From JBAXHO01 sp037138855 (lineage in GTDB: Bacteria; Patescibacteriota; Dojkabacteria; B142; OLB20): 63,769 nucleotides of DNA. Shown here in pieces: positions 18,901-26,796 of the stretch. The translations under genes were made by a program, and so were the position numbers. The notes beneath the pieces were generated by a model, which was not told the origin of the DNA, searched no databases, and saw nothing but the letters and a program-made list of their open reading frames with translations. The stretch's first letter is position 1; each line of letters begins with the position of its first letter. The DNA lies in assembly GCA_037138855.1 (NCBI GenBank), contig JBAXHO010000002.1, positions 1 through 63,769 of the forward strand, read 5' to 3'.

Positions 18901-18986
18901 TTGCTATTACTTCTGGTTACGCAATCTGTATTTGCAATGGTAGCGCCTGGGTTCAGCTAAAAGATGGTATAGCATGTACTTGGTAA
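15909..18986 (+). CDS. Large surface protein: fibre-like repeats plus seven-bladed beta-propeller
   Basis: A 1025-residue protein held by one N-terminal transmembrane helix (MIILTLVMFFLVWGNIL). Residues about 140-265 are short repeats of the type DGSIVTSKLADATI/NGTIQGEDLADQTI, like phage-fibre or beta-helix stalks. Residues about 415-700 hold seven blades with the mark [AF][FY]DGxYxW...KID. After a beta-sandwich region (about 720-850) come fibre-type segments (LTEWQDNSAAVLASINKDGG, GIGTNVAKATLDVDGF) and a Cys-containing end (ICICNGSAWVQLKDG). The start is GTG at 15909. A paralogue follows after 24 nt. Probably a cell-surface adhesin or attachment fibre (inference). Confidence 0.75.
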   Translation: MKEKRTIKLLYPGMIILTLVMFFLVWGNILTKNSIKELQTGNYLKQYVTEEKLLQYEPYDIALQYSDGKKESARIINATIDSSNLIGGLEFETKSGKTLILNTYHSVVTLSESNVQSITLTELADYEPANRSLAGIKLQLKTITSVELADGSIVTSKLADATITGGKIQTGVIETSHLNNGIVTSIKFADGTLTTTKILNGTIQGEDLADQTITTDKLADNAVTADKIENGTINNPDLADESINDAKVVTGANIDWSKISKIGSSIADLTNRNSTDLALADLGNFFTTSNIEGALAELAVAEASITNDHLRVDASNGPVSGTLILKNLNDAPELVIKDKVGQTANLQEWQDNNGNILNVIDYNGNLGVGTSTTANYNVFVAGSGKVTGRFSAPEMDRWLQVPDLNRNITTKPLTINTGGIPRGLAFDGSYLWTANDVINTISKIDVNTGQIVATLSDPAMSGPHTALFDGTYIWMLCWNSTLVKVDINKNIILGVYNYNNFAGTALAYDGRYIWASASNNNIYKIDPETVAIVATVNNPGHGWGYATFDGKYLWSIDGIGTVTKLDIDTNTIAGYFYVGNGLLGIAYDGTNIWVANGSTYTYSKIDSKSGAVLADIPANASWPLGMTFDGTYVWVANFGGNISAIDPNTNTVVQTIGSFGNPHQILFDGQAIWVSNSNAGAVSKYNVATSTSTSLTNRNEFYVGQQKTTAVLGVANSENFNDVITNYNGSLESVSAEASTSGGTAFDLLQNINSYLYVMRKTPFQSVYFNLQTKAVGLTLAVEYWNGSTWINQTFSDNTTDLSNNGTLVLSSVPSNWLYSTVNGTTGYFLRIRTVTNPSTISAAYAVLPSDRDALYVNAQLYDPYPAFFVSKDSLIGIGTANPKAQFEVNAVVDLTQTLIKANATQTANLTEWQDNSAAVLASINKDGGIVLNENGVGTNIRFEGDNNQNSFIIAGVSDKIGIGTNVAKATLDVDGFIRLKNNNAAPAICTASNESSIAITSGYAICICNGSAWVQLKDGIACTW

Positions 18987-19010
18987 CATTTTTATGATTT
19001 AATTATTTTT

Positions 19011-22000
19011 ATGAATAATATTGTGAAAACCGAAAAGCAAAAATGGCAAATTTTCACTGGAAGAGTGTTACTTGTGATTTGCTCTATTTTAACTTTATGG
19101 CTTGTTTGGCAAGTTCTAGCAACAAATCGCTCGATTAAAGAATTAAAAAATGGCGATTATTTAAAGACATATATTGATGAAGAATTGTTAGCAGAATTAG
19201 CGCCTTATGATATTGAAGTACTTCCAGAAACAGGAAAAAAAGAATATGCCAAAATTATTAATGCCACTATAACAGAAGGTAATGTAATTAGTGCATTGGA
19301 GCTAGAGCTGGAAGATGGAAAGACGCTTACTGTGAATACATTTAAACAAACGAATATTTTAACCGAAGCTAATGTAGAAGAGATCAGTTTAACCGAATTG
19401 TCTGAATATGAGCCAGCAGAGCGAAGTATCAGTGGGATCAGGTTAAAATTAAAAACTATTTCCAGTGAAGAACTGGGCGATGGTAGTGTCATTACGAGTA
19501 AGCTGGCCAATGCTAGTATCAGTGGTGGCAAAATCCAAACAGGAGTAATAGAAACCAGTCATTTAAAAAATGGAATTGTAACAGAAGTTAAAATTGCAGA
19601 TGGAGCAGTTACAACAACGAAGATTTTAAATGGCACTATTTTGAGAGAAGATTTGGCTGATCAAATAGTTACGAACGAGAAATTGGCTGATAATGCTGTA
19701 ACCGGAGATAAAATAGTTAATGGCACAATTGAAAATCAGGATTTAGCAGATGGCAGCATTAATAATGCAAAAGTAGCGGATGATGCGAATATAGACTGGA
19801 ATAAAATTAGTAAAATTGGATCGAGTATTGCCGATTTGACTAGTAAGAACTCTAGTGATGTCTCGATTACTGATTACGGTAATTATTTTGTCGCTACTAA
19901 TGTCGAAGATGCACTTACAGAATTAGCCAGAAGTGAATATCTTAAAGTGGATGCCTCCAATGGCCCGGTTACTGGTACTTTAACTATGCAAAATGTTACG
20001 GATGCTCAGGAGCTGATTGTCAAAGCGAAAACTGGACAAACAGCCAATCTTCAAGAATGGCAGGATAGCAGTGGTACAGTTTTGAATGCAGTTGATAAAA
20101 GTGGAAATTTAGCAATTGGTACGAATACAACATCAGATTACAAAGCGTATGTGTCAGGTAGTGAAAAAGTTACCGGAAGATTTACAGCTCGTAATATTGA
20201 TCGTTGGTTTATGGTACCAGAACTTTATCGCACGATGACTGTCAGACCTTTATCCGTCACTGTTGGGGGGACTCCACGAGGTATGACATTTGATGGTAAT
20301 AGTATCTGGGTGGCGACAGGAAATGATGTAAAAAAGATTGATGTCAATAGTGGGCAGATTGTTGCTACGATAACTGATGCGACATTCAGTACTACATACA
20401 TGACTTTATTCGATGGCAATTATTTGTGGGTAACGAACTGGAATGGCAATCTTGTCAAAATCGATATAATGACAAATCTTGTTTTAGCTTCATATCATAT
20501 TACCACTAGCGGTGGTGGTATCGGTGGTATTGGTTATGATGGTAGTAATCTTTGGGTGGCTGACATTAATTCAGACGGTTCTTGTGTTTCCAATTCCAGC
20601 GTATATAAGATCAATCCTGCGGATGGTTCTATAGTTGCAACTGTAACTGTCGGCACCTGCCCTAGTTATTTTGCCTTTGGCAGTTCTTATTTATATGTAT
20701 CCAACAGTCTATCCAATAATATCAGTTTAATTAGTATTTCTTCTAATTCAGAGATTGTTCGAAGACCAGTTGGCCAAAATCCACAGGGAATGGCTTTCGA
20801 TGGCTCAAATCTCTGGGTTGCCAACTCCGGCTCCGGAACTTATACAAAACTGAGTAGTACTTTATCAGTTTATATGGATATTCCAGCCGGTGGTGATAAT
20901 CCTCATGGAATGGTCTATGATGGCAAAAATGTCTGGGCTGCCAATGGAAATAATAGTCTTTCTGTAATAAATCCTTTAACCAATGCGATTATTCAAACTA
21001 TTGACAGTCTTGGTACTCCTCAACAAATTATTTTTGATGGACAGGCAATTTGGGTTGGAAATTCTGGATCTGGACAAGTGACAAAATATAATAATACTGC
21101 CTCCTCAGGAACGACTACAACCATGCGAAATGTTTTTTATATTGGTGGAGCGACTGGTTCAGGGATGCTTAATGTTGCCAGCCCTGATTATTTTTATGAT
21201 GTAATTCTTGATAATAGTGGTGTCCTGAGCTCAGTGGCAGGTGAAGCTAGAAATTCAGGTGGTACTCCATTTGAGTTTCTAAAAACTACAAATTCATATC
21301 TCTATGTAATGCGAAAAGTATCATTCGGTACAATTTATTTTAATTTACAAACTAAAGGATCTGGACTAACACTGGCAGCAGAATACTGGAACGGCACCGC
21401 CTGGACTGCTTTGACAATTACAGATGGTACCACAGGTTTATCAAACAATGGCTCAATCACTTTTTCCAATCTTGCTGCTAACTGGGCATATACAACTGTA
21501 AATGGACAAGCGGGATATTTTGTGCGAATTAAAACCACTTCTATCCAGACTACTGCGCCCAAGGCCTATACAGTAGTACCTTCCAGCCGTAATGCCTTAT
21601 CAGTTTATGGTCAATACCTTGATAATTATCCGGCATTTTCTGTAAATAGAGATGGGTTGGTTAGTATTGGTACCTCCAGTCCTACCGCACAATTCCAGAT
21701 TAATGGGGTGATAGATATTCCCCAGTCAATTATCAAAGGTTTTTCAGCTCAGACAGCAAACCTTACTGAGTGGCAAAATAGTAGTGGTGTAGTTTTAGCT
21801 TCAATCAATAAAGATGGTGGCATGGTTCTTAACGAAAATAGTTTAGATACTGATATTCGCTTTGAAAGTGATAATAATCAAAATATGTTCTTCTTGGATG
21901 CTTCAGCAGATAAAATTGGGATTGGAACTGCTACTCCACAGGCGACGCTGGATATCAATGGCTTTTTACGCTTAAAAAATAACAATGCCGAGCCAATAGC

Positions 22001-22112
22001 TTGTTCAGTAGAAGTAGAAAGTGCTTTAGCAATTAGTTCCAGCTATGTAATGTGTATCTGTAATGGCACCAGCTGGCTAAATGTCCTAGATGGATCTGCT
22101 TGCGTATGGTAA
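19011..22112 (+). CDS. Second large surface protein, tandem paralogue
   Basis: A 1033-residue paralogue of the preceding protein with the same order: N-terminal membrane helix (VLLVICSILTLWLVWQVLA), stalk repeats (DGSVITSKLANASISGG...), seven propeller blades (RGMTFDGNSIWVA to QQIIFDGQAIWVG), sandwich region, LTEWQNSSGVVLASINKDGG fibre segments and the end ICNGTSWLNVLDGSACVW. Stalk and C-terminus are closely similar, while the third and fourth blades differ most (extra Cys pair in DINSDGSCVSN; blade four lacks FDG). ATG at 19011. Diverged blades on a constant stalk would suit a binding face under selection (inference). Confidence 0.75.
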   Translation: MNNIVKTEKQKWQIFTGRVLLVICSILTLWLVWQVLATNRSIKELKNGDYLKTYIDEELLAELAPYDIEVLPETGKKEYAKIINATITEGNVISALELELEDGKTLTVNTFKQTNILTEANVEEISLTELSEYEPAERSISGIRLKLKTISSEELGDGSVITSKLANASISGGKIQTGVIETSHLKNGIVTEVKIADGAVTTTKILNGTILREDLADQIVTNEKLADNAVTGDKIVNGTIENQDLADGSINNAKVADDANIDWNKISKIGSSIADLTSKNSSDVSITDYGNYFVATNVEDALTELARSEYLKVDASNGPVTGTLTMQNVTDAQELIVKAKTGQTANLQEWQDSSGTVLNAVDKSGNLAIGTNTTSDYKAYVSGSEKVTGRFTARNIDRWFMVPELYRTMTVRPLSVTVGGTPRGMTFDGNSIWVATGNDVKKIDVNSGQIVATITDATFSTTYMTLFDGNYLWVTNWNGNLVKIDIMTNLVLASYHITTSGGGIGGIGYDGSNLWVADINSDGSCVSNSSVYKINPADGSIVATVTVGTCPSYFAFGSSYLYVSNSLSNNISLISISSNSEIVRRPVGQNPQGMAFDGSNLWVANSGSGTYTKLSSTLSVYMDIPAGGDNPHGMVYDGKNVWAANGNNSLSVINPLTNAIIQTIDSLGTPQQIIFDGQAIWVGNSGSGQVTKYNNTASSGTTTTMRNVFYIGGATGSGMLNVASPDYFYDVILDNSGVLSSVAGEARNSGGTPFEFLKTTNSYLYVMRKVSFGTIYFNLQTKGSGLTLAAEYWNGTAWTALTITDGTTGLSNNGSITFSNLAANWAYTTVNGQAGYFVRIKTTSIQTTAPKAYTVVPSSRNALSVYGQYLDNYPAFSVNRDGLVSIGTSSPTAQFQINGVIDIPQSIIKGFSAQTANLTEWQNSSGVVLASINKDGGMVLNENSLDTDIRFESDNNQNMFFLDASADKIGIGTATPQATLDINGFLRLKNNNAEPIACSVEVESALAISSSYVMCICNGTSWLNVLDGSACVW

Positions 22113-22160
22113 CAACAATACCTCCAAAGAGAAATTCCCTGTTCGCTTCCTGACAAAATT

Positions 22161-22169
22161 TGCTATAAT
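22161..22169 (+). promoter_or_regulatory. Extended -10 promoter TGCTATAAT
   Basis: Same nonamer and downstream cassette as at 15768. It lies 118 nt before the VKOR start codon, with a heptad array between them. Confidence 0.6.
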
Positions 22170-22212
22170 AAAATGAATTATCAGGATTCGACTTCCAGTT
22201 TCTCTTTTTACT

Positions 22213-22261
22213 ACTTAATACATGATACTTGATACTTGATACTTAATACATGATACTTGAT
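22213..22261 (+). repeat. Heptad array (ACTTGAT/ACATGAT/ACTTAAT)
   Basis: Seven contiguous units ACTTAAT ACATGAT ACTTGAT ACTTGAT ACTTAAT ACATGAT ACTTGAT in the probable VKOR leader. The two ACTTAAT units and their neighbours suggest a duplicated block. Confidence 0.85.
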
Positions 22262-22286
22262 ACTTTTTAACTGTTACACATTCATC

Positions 22287-22727
22287 ATGAAATATAAAGA
22301 ACTAATCACTACCAACCGCCTCATCATCTTACTTTGTGTCCTGGGACTGGCGCTTTCTGCTTATCTCTGGGCTGTCCAGGTGCAAAGTCCCAATAATGTA
22401 ATCGTCCCTTGCTTTACTGGAGGAGGCTGTGAAAGTGTCCTCAATAGTAAATATGGCGAAATGTTTGGTGTACCCATGTCAGTTTTTGGATTTTTCTTTT
22501 ATGCATTTCTAATTTTTACTGCTTTATTAAGAGAAAAAATTAAGGATAAATTATTAACCTGGATTTTACAGGCAGAAGTATTTTGGGGAGTTTTATTTTC
22601 TTTGTATTTACGTTATCTGGAATTTGTGGTAATCCGCCATGTCTGCAGCTGGTGCTGGATGTCGGTGATAATAATTATTTTACTTGCTGCTGCTCTAGCC
22701 TATGAACAAAGATCCCCAAAAATTTAA
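22287..22727 (+). CDS. Vitamin K epoxide reductase (VKOR) family protein
   Basis: A 146-residue four-helix membrane protein. The redox CxxC is CSWCW in the last membrane helix. The loop pair of cysteines lies in PCFTGGGCESVLNSKYGEMFGVP, with the conserved Ser/Tyr-Gly pattern. Bacterial VKORs oxidise a DsbA-like partner to form disulfides in exported proteins, using quinone. Here it may serve the Cys-bearing surface proteins encoded upstream (inference); no thioredoxin domain is fused. I start at ATG 22287, since the ten residues before it come from the heptad-array flank. The end overlaps the NUDIX gene by 26 nt. Confidence 0.9.
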   Translation: MKYKELITTNRLIILLCVLGLALSAYLWAVQVQSPNNVIVPCFTGGGCESVLNSKYGEMFGVPMSVFGFFFYAFLIFTALLREKIKDKLLTWILQAEVFWGVLFSLYLRYLEFVVIRHVCSWCWMSVIIIILLAAALAYEQRSPKI

Positions 22728-23256
22728 TGTTATTACACAGCTCAAAACTGAAACAGTTTTGGGAAAAGAAAACCGTATTCTGCAATCACGCTTCATTTTT
22801 CGGGAATCAGTTCGGGCTATCATAGTAAATGAAAAAAAACAAATCGGTTTGATGCATGTGGGCAAACAAAATTACTACAAACTAGCCGGTGGTGGTGTTG
22901 AAAGTGGTGAAACATTAATTGCTGCTTTAAAGCGCGAAATATTAGAAGAATCAGGATATCAAATGACAAATCAACAATATTTAGCTTCTATACTGGAATT
23001 TCGTGAAGAAACCGGATATCCGGATGGCCTAATCCAATTTGATCATCTCTTCTTGATAAAAGTTAAAGGCAAACAACAAGCTCTCCAATTAACAACAAAA
23101 GAATTACAGAATAATTATGGTTTTGTCTGGATTAATTCTGATCAAGCTTTATCATCAATGCAACAAGCAAATGCAATTGATAATAATATCAAGTTTATTA
23201 TCGCTCGGGAAATTAAATTTCTGGAATATTATCTGGAAAATATTAAACAAAAATAA
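22702..23256 (+). CDS. NUDIX hydrolase
   Basis: A 184-residue cytoplasmic hydrolase of nucleoside-diphosphate-linked substrates. The Nudix box is GGGVESGETLIAALKREILEESGY, with the REILEE metal-binding core intact. The residues before it (SRFIFRESVRAIIVNEKKQIGLMHV) form the usual first strands. Substrate cannot be told. It overlaps the VKOR end by 26 nt, so the two are probably co-transcribed. Confidence 0.9.
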   Translation: MNKDPQKFNVITQLKTETVLGKENRILQSRFIFRESVRAIIVNEKKQIGLMHVGKQNYYKLAGGGVESGETLIAALKREILEESGYQMTNQQYLASILEFREETGYPDGLIQFDHLFLIKVKGKQQALQLTTKELQNNYGFVWINSDQALSSMQQANAIDNNIKFIIAREIKFLEYYLENIKQK

Positions 23257-23304
23257 ATCCTTCCACTGGAAAGATTTATTAAGATAGACACAATTCCTGA
23301 GAAA

Positions 23305-23382
23305 TTATCTATTACGTAATGAGATTTTTTTGCCAGTTTTCTTGCTGTGTTTTTTCTTGGCAAGAAGTTTTCTTTTGTTCAT
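23305..23382 (-). CDS. Tiny basic protein, possibly bS22/mS38-like ribosomal protein
   Basis: A 25-residue ORF (MNKRKLLAKKKHSKKTGKKI then SLRNR) with ATG at 23382 and TAA at 23305. The KRKxxxKKKHxKK pattern resembles the AURKAIP1/COX24 (mS38/bS22) family of very small ribosomal proteins, whose core is KRxxKKKHRKxxKxTRxxR. The resemblance is short and Lys-rich sequences mislead easily. It stands alone in the gap between NUDIX and malic enzyme. Confidence 0.4.
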   Translation of the reverse strand: MNKRKLLAKKKHSKKTGKKISLRNR

Positions 23383-23469
23383 ATTATAAAATTTGAATAT
23401 GCTCAATGATACAAGGTGAGCCTAGTCGTTGGCAAGGGGAAAAATTGTTCGTGGGGCGTTGGGGCGTAT

Positions 23470-23489
23470 GGGCGTATTGCAATACGCCC
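23470..23489. repeat. Perfect 20-nt palindrome, family P3
   Basis: GGGCGTATTGCAATACGCCC, fully self-complementary, 10 nt after the malic enzyme stop codon. A related copy with an 8-bp stem and loop GGCA is at 46833-46852. May act as a terminator or belong to a REP-like family. Confidence 0.75.
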
Positions 23490-23499
23490 GTACATACGA

Positions 23500-24633
23500 T
23501 TAGCGTATCGCCCCGACAACAGCCTCCAGAATTCCTTTTTCAAATATTCCTGGAATAATTCTTTCTGCAGTTGGCTCAGTAACAATCTTTGCTAAAGCAA
23601 TCGCAGCATTAATTTGCATCTCGATAGTGATATTTTTAATGTGTCGATCCAGAGCACCACGGAAAATTCCTGGAAATACTAAGGCATTATTTACCTGATT
23701 GGAAAAATCTGATCTGCCTGTCGCTACCACAAGCGCACCATTGGCTAGAGCCAGATCCGGCATAATTTCCGGGACAGGATTGGCAAGCGCAAAAACAATT
23801 GCTTGAGCATTCATTGATTTTATCATCGCTTCCGTCACAATTCCTGGAGCTGAAACGCCAATGAAAATATCTTTTCCTGAGATCGCTGAAGCTAAATCAC
23901 CCGGGAGATCTTCCTGATTAGTCAATTCTGCCAGCATTTGCTTATGCGGGTCCAAATCAGCTCAAGATTTGGCAATAATTCCTTTACTATCTACCATCAT
24001 AAAATTTACAAATCCTGCTTTTAACAAAATTCTCATAATAGCTGTACCAGCTGCACCTGCACCGGAGATAACAATTTTTACTTTTTCCTTTTGTTTATTG
24101 ACAACCTTGAGAGCATTAAACAAACCAGCTAATACCACTACGGCTGTCCCCCACTGATCATCATGAACGACAGGAATATCCAGACGTTTTTTTAAAGTTT
24201 CCTCAATATAAAAGCATTTCGGGGCAGCAATATCTTCCAGATTGATTCCGCCAAAGCTAGGGGCAATCATTTCCACTGCTTTAATAATTTCATCCGGATC
24301 CTGAGTATTTAAGACAATCGGAATGGAATCAATATTAGCAAAATGCTTGAATAACAAAGCTTTGCCTTCCATGACAGGATATGCGCCATAAGGACCGATA
24401 TTACCAAGACCAAGAACTGCTGATCCATCTGAGATTACAGCCACGGAATTGCCCTTGAAAGTATATTGACCAGTTTCCTCCGGATGAAGAGCAAGATAAC
24501 GACTTACTTCAGCCACACCTGGTGTGTAAGTCCAGGACAAATCATGTTTATCTTTTAAGGGAAATTTTAGTTGTGTAGTAATTTTACCTTGATGCTCCAG
24601 ATGTTTAGCCAGTGATTCCTGATAGATGTCCAT
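23500..24633 (-). pseudogene. NAD(P)-dependent malic enzyme interrupted by one in-frame TGA
   Basis: Malic enzyme turns malate into pyruvate and CO2. The first 223 codons hold the N-terminal domain and start of the Rossmann fold: SWTYTPGVAEVSRYL, VAVISDGSAVLGLGNIGPYGAYPVMEGKALLFK, the metal site LEDIAAPKCFYIE, VVHDDQWGTAVVVLAG and VISGAGAAGTAIM. TGA at 23962-23964 then stops translation inside the NAD-binding domain. The same frame continues without any shift (DPHKQMLAELTN, IFIGVSAPGIVTEAM, IVFALANPVPEIMPD, ATGRSDFSNQVNN). A single C-to-T change (CGA Arg to TGA) would explain it. A TTG three codons later could restart translation. So: recent pseudogene, two-part gene, read-through, or sequencing error. 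Confidence 0.85.
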
Positions 24634-24732
24634 AAAAAGAATGATAAATATGTATGTGATAAGTATATCGGAAAAAGGGAAAAGTTAGAAGTAGTATATC
24701 GTTAGATTAGCTATATGCTCCTATTTTTTTCT

Positions 24733-24784
24733 ACATGATACATGATACTTGATACTTGATACTTGATACTTGATACTTGATACT
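24733..24784 (+). repeat. Heptad array (ACATGAT/ACTTGAT)
   Basis: ACATGAT x2 followed by ACTTGAT x5 without interruption, in the 248-nt gap between the malic enzyme start and capA. AGTATATCG motifs, as found in the 110-nt repeats, occur just before it (about 24662 and 24693). Confidence 0.9.
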
Positions 24785-24881
24785 ATTAACTTACCACAAA
24801 ATTATCAATATGAAAAATATTCTATATTGTTCAAATGCATTTTATGCCATAATTATTACATTAAATAACTAATTTATTGAT

Positions 24882-26417
24882 ATGAAAAAAATCATTCTGA
24901 TTGCTGCTCTTATTATTGCAATTACAAGCGTTGGCGTTTTAATATTATGGCAAAATGGCTCATTAAATAATTTAATAAATAAAAACGATACCAGTTTTGC
25001 TCAAGCTTTTCTACCCCAAATCAAGCAGATTTATTATCGACAAGACATCTTAATCCCGGTCAGCAAATTTAAAACCTATAAAATTCAATATTCGCTAGCA
25101 GAACTTACCAAAGATAAATTAGTTACTTTGGCAGCAAATAAAAATCTCTTGCCAATAGGATATGAAGATATTGTTCTGATCCTACCTGAAGATTTGGAAA
25201 AAAATCTTCAGGCAGATAAAATCGCCCTACTTACTCCAGATCAGGTACTTCCCAAGTATCGTACTTTGCAAATTGACCAGCAATCATTTTGGCAAAAGAA
25301 TTTTCAAATTCAAAATTATCCATTGAAAAAATTAATCGCTAGTTATGACGCCACAATAATTACCGATGAAAAGCCCATCGTAATCTTTGCTACCGGCGAA
25401 ATCATTCCTGCCAGAGCTGTCGACCGGCTTGGTTTTAATAAATATAATAATTTCACCTATGTCTATGATTTTTTTAAAAATGATATTGCCAGTGCTGATA
25501 TCGCTATTGCCCAACTAGAAAATTCTTTATTAGGCAATCCCAAACCTTGCTCCGGATGTATGGCATTTATCGGAGATGATCAAGTAGCAAACAGCTTGAA
25601 AGAAGAGGGATTTGACTGGGTCAATACGGCCGGCAATCACGCAGGAGACGCCGGACAAAAAGCCTATGGCAATACTATCAAACTATTTACTGATCTAGGC
25701 ATACAAGTGACAGGAACAGGCAAAACCGAAGAAGAAATATTAAAACCAGCTATCAACGAAATAAATGGCAGAAGGATTGGGTTAATCTCTGCTGATGATA
25801 TTGCCAATTACTACTGGAATTTAAGTCCCAACAATACCACTTATGGTACTAATTATTTTTCCAAATCAAATAATGGTGCTCTCAGTGTCGATACTGCCCG
25901 AGTAGCAAAAATTGCGACTATCAAAAAGGATAATAATCTTGATTATTTAATTGTCTATATGAGCTGGGGAATTGAATATACCAATAATTCCACAAAACAC
26001 CAACAGGAACTGGCACACAAACTAATCGATAATGGTGCCGATTTGATCATTGCTTCACATCCACATTGGGTGCAATCTATAGAAGAATATAATGGTAAAA
26101 TGATTCTTTACAGTATGGGTAATTTTATTTTTGATCAAACCCATACCACTGAAACCCGCCAGGGCTATGTAACCAATCTGGACTTCTGGAAAAATGAGTT
26201 AAAAAATATTGAAATAATCCCGCAACAAAGCTGTGGTTATCATCAAACTACTAATGATCTGATTCCCAAATATTTAAATAACGAAATCACACTTGAAGAA
26301 GTTTATAATACAGCAGATAAAAGTGGATGTGTCTATTGGCAGCCAAAGAAGCTAAAAGAAGATCATCCGGCCTATAAACAAATTTTAGACAGGATTTATC
26401 AGTATACGGAGTTATGA
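24882..26417 (+). CDS. CapA-like metallophosphatase-fold protein
   Basis: A 511-residue exported protein anchored by an N-terminal helix (IILIAALIIAITSVGVLIL). Residues about 165-440 form the CapA (PGA_cap) domain: VIFATGEIIPARAVDR, IAQLENSLLG, WVNTAGNHAGDAG, VYMSWGIEYTNNSTKHQQELAHKLIDNGADLIIASHPHWVQ and LYSMGNFIFDQ. Conserved Asn-His pairs match the family metal centre. CapA is needed for poly-gamma-glutamate capsule synthesis or export in Bacillus, but lone homologues are common and no capB/capC is present, so an envelope role is all that can be claimed. A -35-like TTGTTC and CATAAT lie upstream. Ends TGA TGA. Confidence 0.85.
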   Translation: MKKIILIAALIIAITSVGVLILWQNGSLNNLINKNDTSFAQAFLPQIKQIYYRQDILIPVSKFKTYKIQYSLAELTKDKLVTLAANKNLLPIGYEDIVLILPEDLEKNLQADKIALLTPDQVLPKYRTLQIDQQSFWQKNFQIQNYPLKKLIASYDATIITDEKPIVIFATGEIIPARAVDRLGFNKYNNFTYVYDFFKNDIASADIAIAQLENSLLGNPKPCSGCMAFIGDDQVANSLKEEGFDWVNTAGNHAGDAGQKAYGNTIKLFTDLGIQVTGTGKTEEEILKPAINEINGRRIGLISADDIANYYWNLSPNNTTYGTNYFSKSNNGALSVDTARVAKIATIKKDNNLDYLIVYMSWGIEYTNNSTKHQQELAHKLIDNGADLIIASHPHWVQSIEEYNGKMILYSMGNFIFDQTHTTETRQGYVTNLDFWKNELKNIEIIPQQSCGYHQTTNDLIPKYLNNEITLEEVYNTADKSGCVYWQPKKLKEDHPAYKQILDRIYQYTEL

Positions 26418-26589
26418 TGAGGAGGAAACGGTGATCGGTAATCGGTTGTCGGTGATCGGAATTGAAATTAATATATTGTTAAATTCCGGACAGTGCTGTA
26501 GGCTGAAGTCCGTAGACAATAGACGGTAGACGGAAAATCTGGAAGAATTATGCAATTTGGAAATTGCAAATTGGATAAATCGTATTAAT

Positions 26590-26702
26590 TAGTATATCGA
26601 TAGATTCCGGACAGAAACTATTCTAAACTATCGCTAAGAATAGCTAACTTCCGGAATGACGTTTGGGCTTTTTGACACTTTTAAAATGCCGTTAAGACCT
26701 AG
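26590..26702 (+). repeat. About 110-nt structured repeat, copy 2
   Basis: Matches 14343-14458 in order: AGTATATCGA, ATTCCGGACAG, stem CTATTCT/AGAATAG, CTAACTTCCGGAATGACGTTT, tail GCCGTTAAGACCTAG. The stem keeps pairing although both arms changed relative to copy 1. Confidence 0.7.
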
Positions 26703-26755
26703 ATACTAAATAGTAGCTACTAGCTACTATTTTTACTACTTGATACTTATAGCAC

Positions 26756-26775
26756 GGGTTGCAGATCTGCAACCC
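26756..26775. repeat. Perfect 20-nt palindrome, family P1
   Basis: GGGTTGCAGATCTGCAACCC, preceded by AGCAC and followed by CTCC. Exact copies at 46415-46434 and 59857-59876 and a one-mismatch copy inside a coding sequence at 61491-61510. Confidence 0.9.
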
Positions 26776-26796
26776 CTCCTATTTAATACTGATCTT

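Larger units (their letters stand above)
26418..26796. repeat. 379-nt gap made almost wholly of repeat modules
   Basis: No gene seen. In order: CGGTGAT CGGTAAT CGGTTGT CGGTGAT (26429-26456); an ATTCCGGACAG fragment (about 26482); GTAGACA ATAGACG GTAGACG (26512-26532); CAATTTG-type heptads (about 26553-26573); the second 110-nt repeat (26590-26702); CTAGATA CTAAATA GTAGCTA CTAGCTA (26699-26726); and palindrome P1 (26756-26775). Confidence 0.8.

Noticed and set aside
23962..23964. TGA read as glycine, as in Gracilibacteria/SR1
   Set aside because: TGA ends several clear genes at the family-typical C-terminus (truB, TdeIII-like nuclease, capA) and no other gene has an internal TGA.
26740..26796. 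Upstream TTG start for the GH18 protein
   Set aside because: The extra 19 codons are repeat DNA (TGATACT and palindrome P1) and would precede the signal helix.
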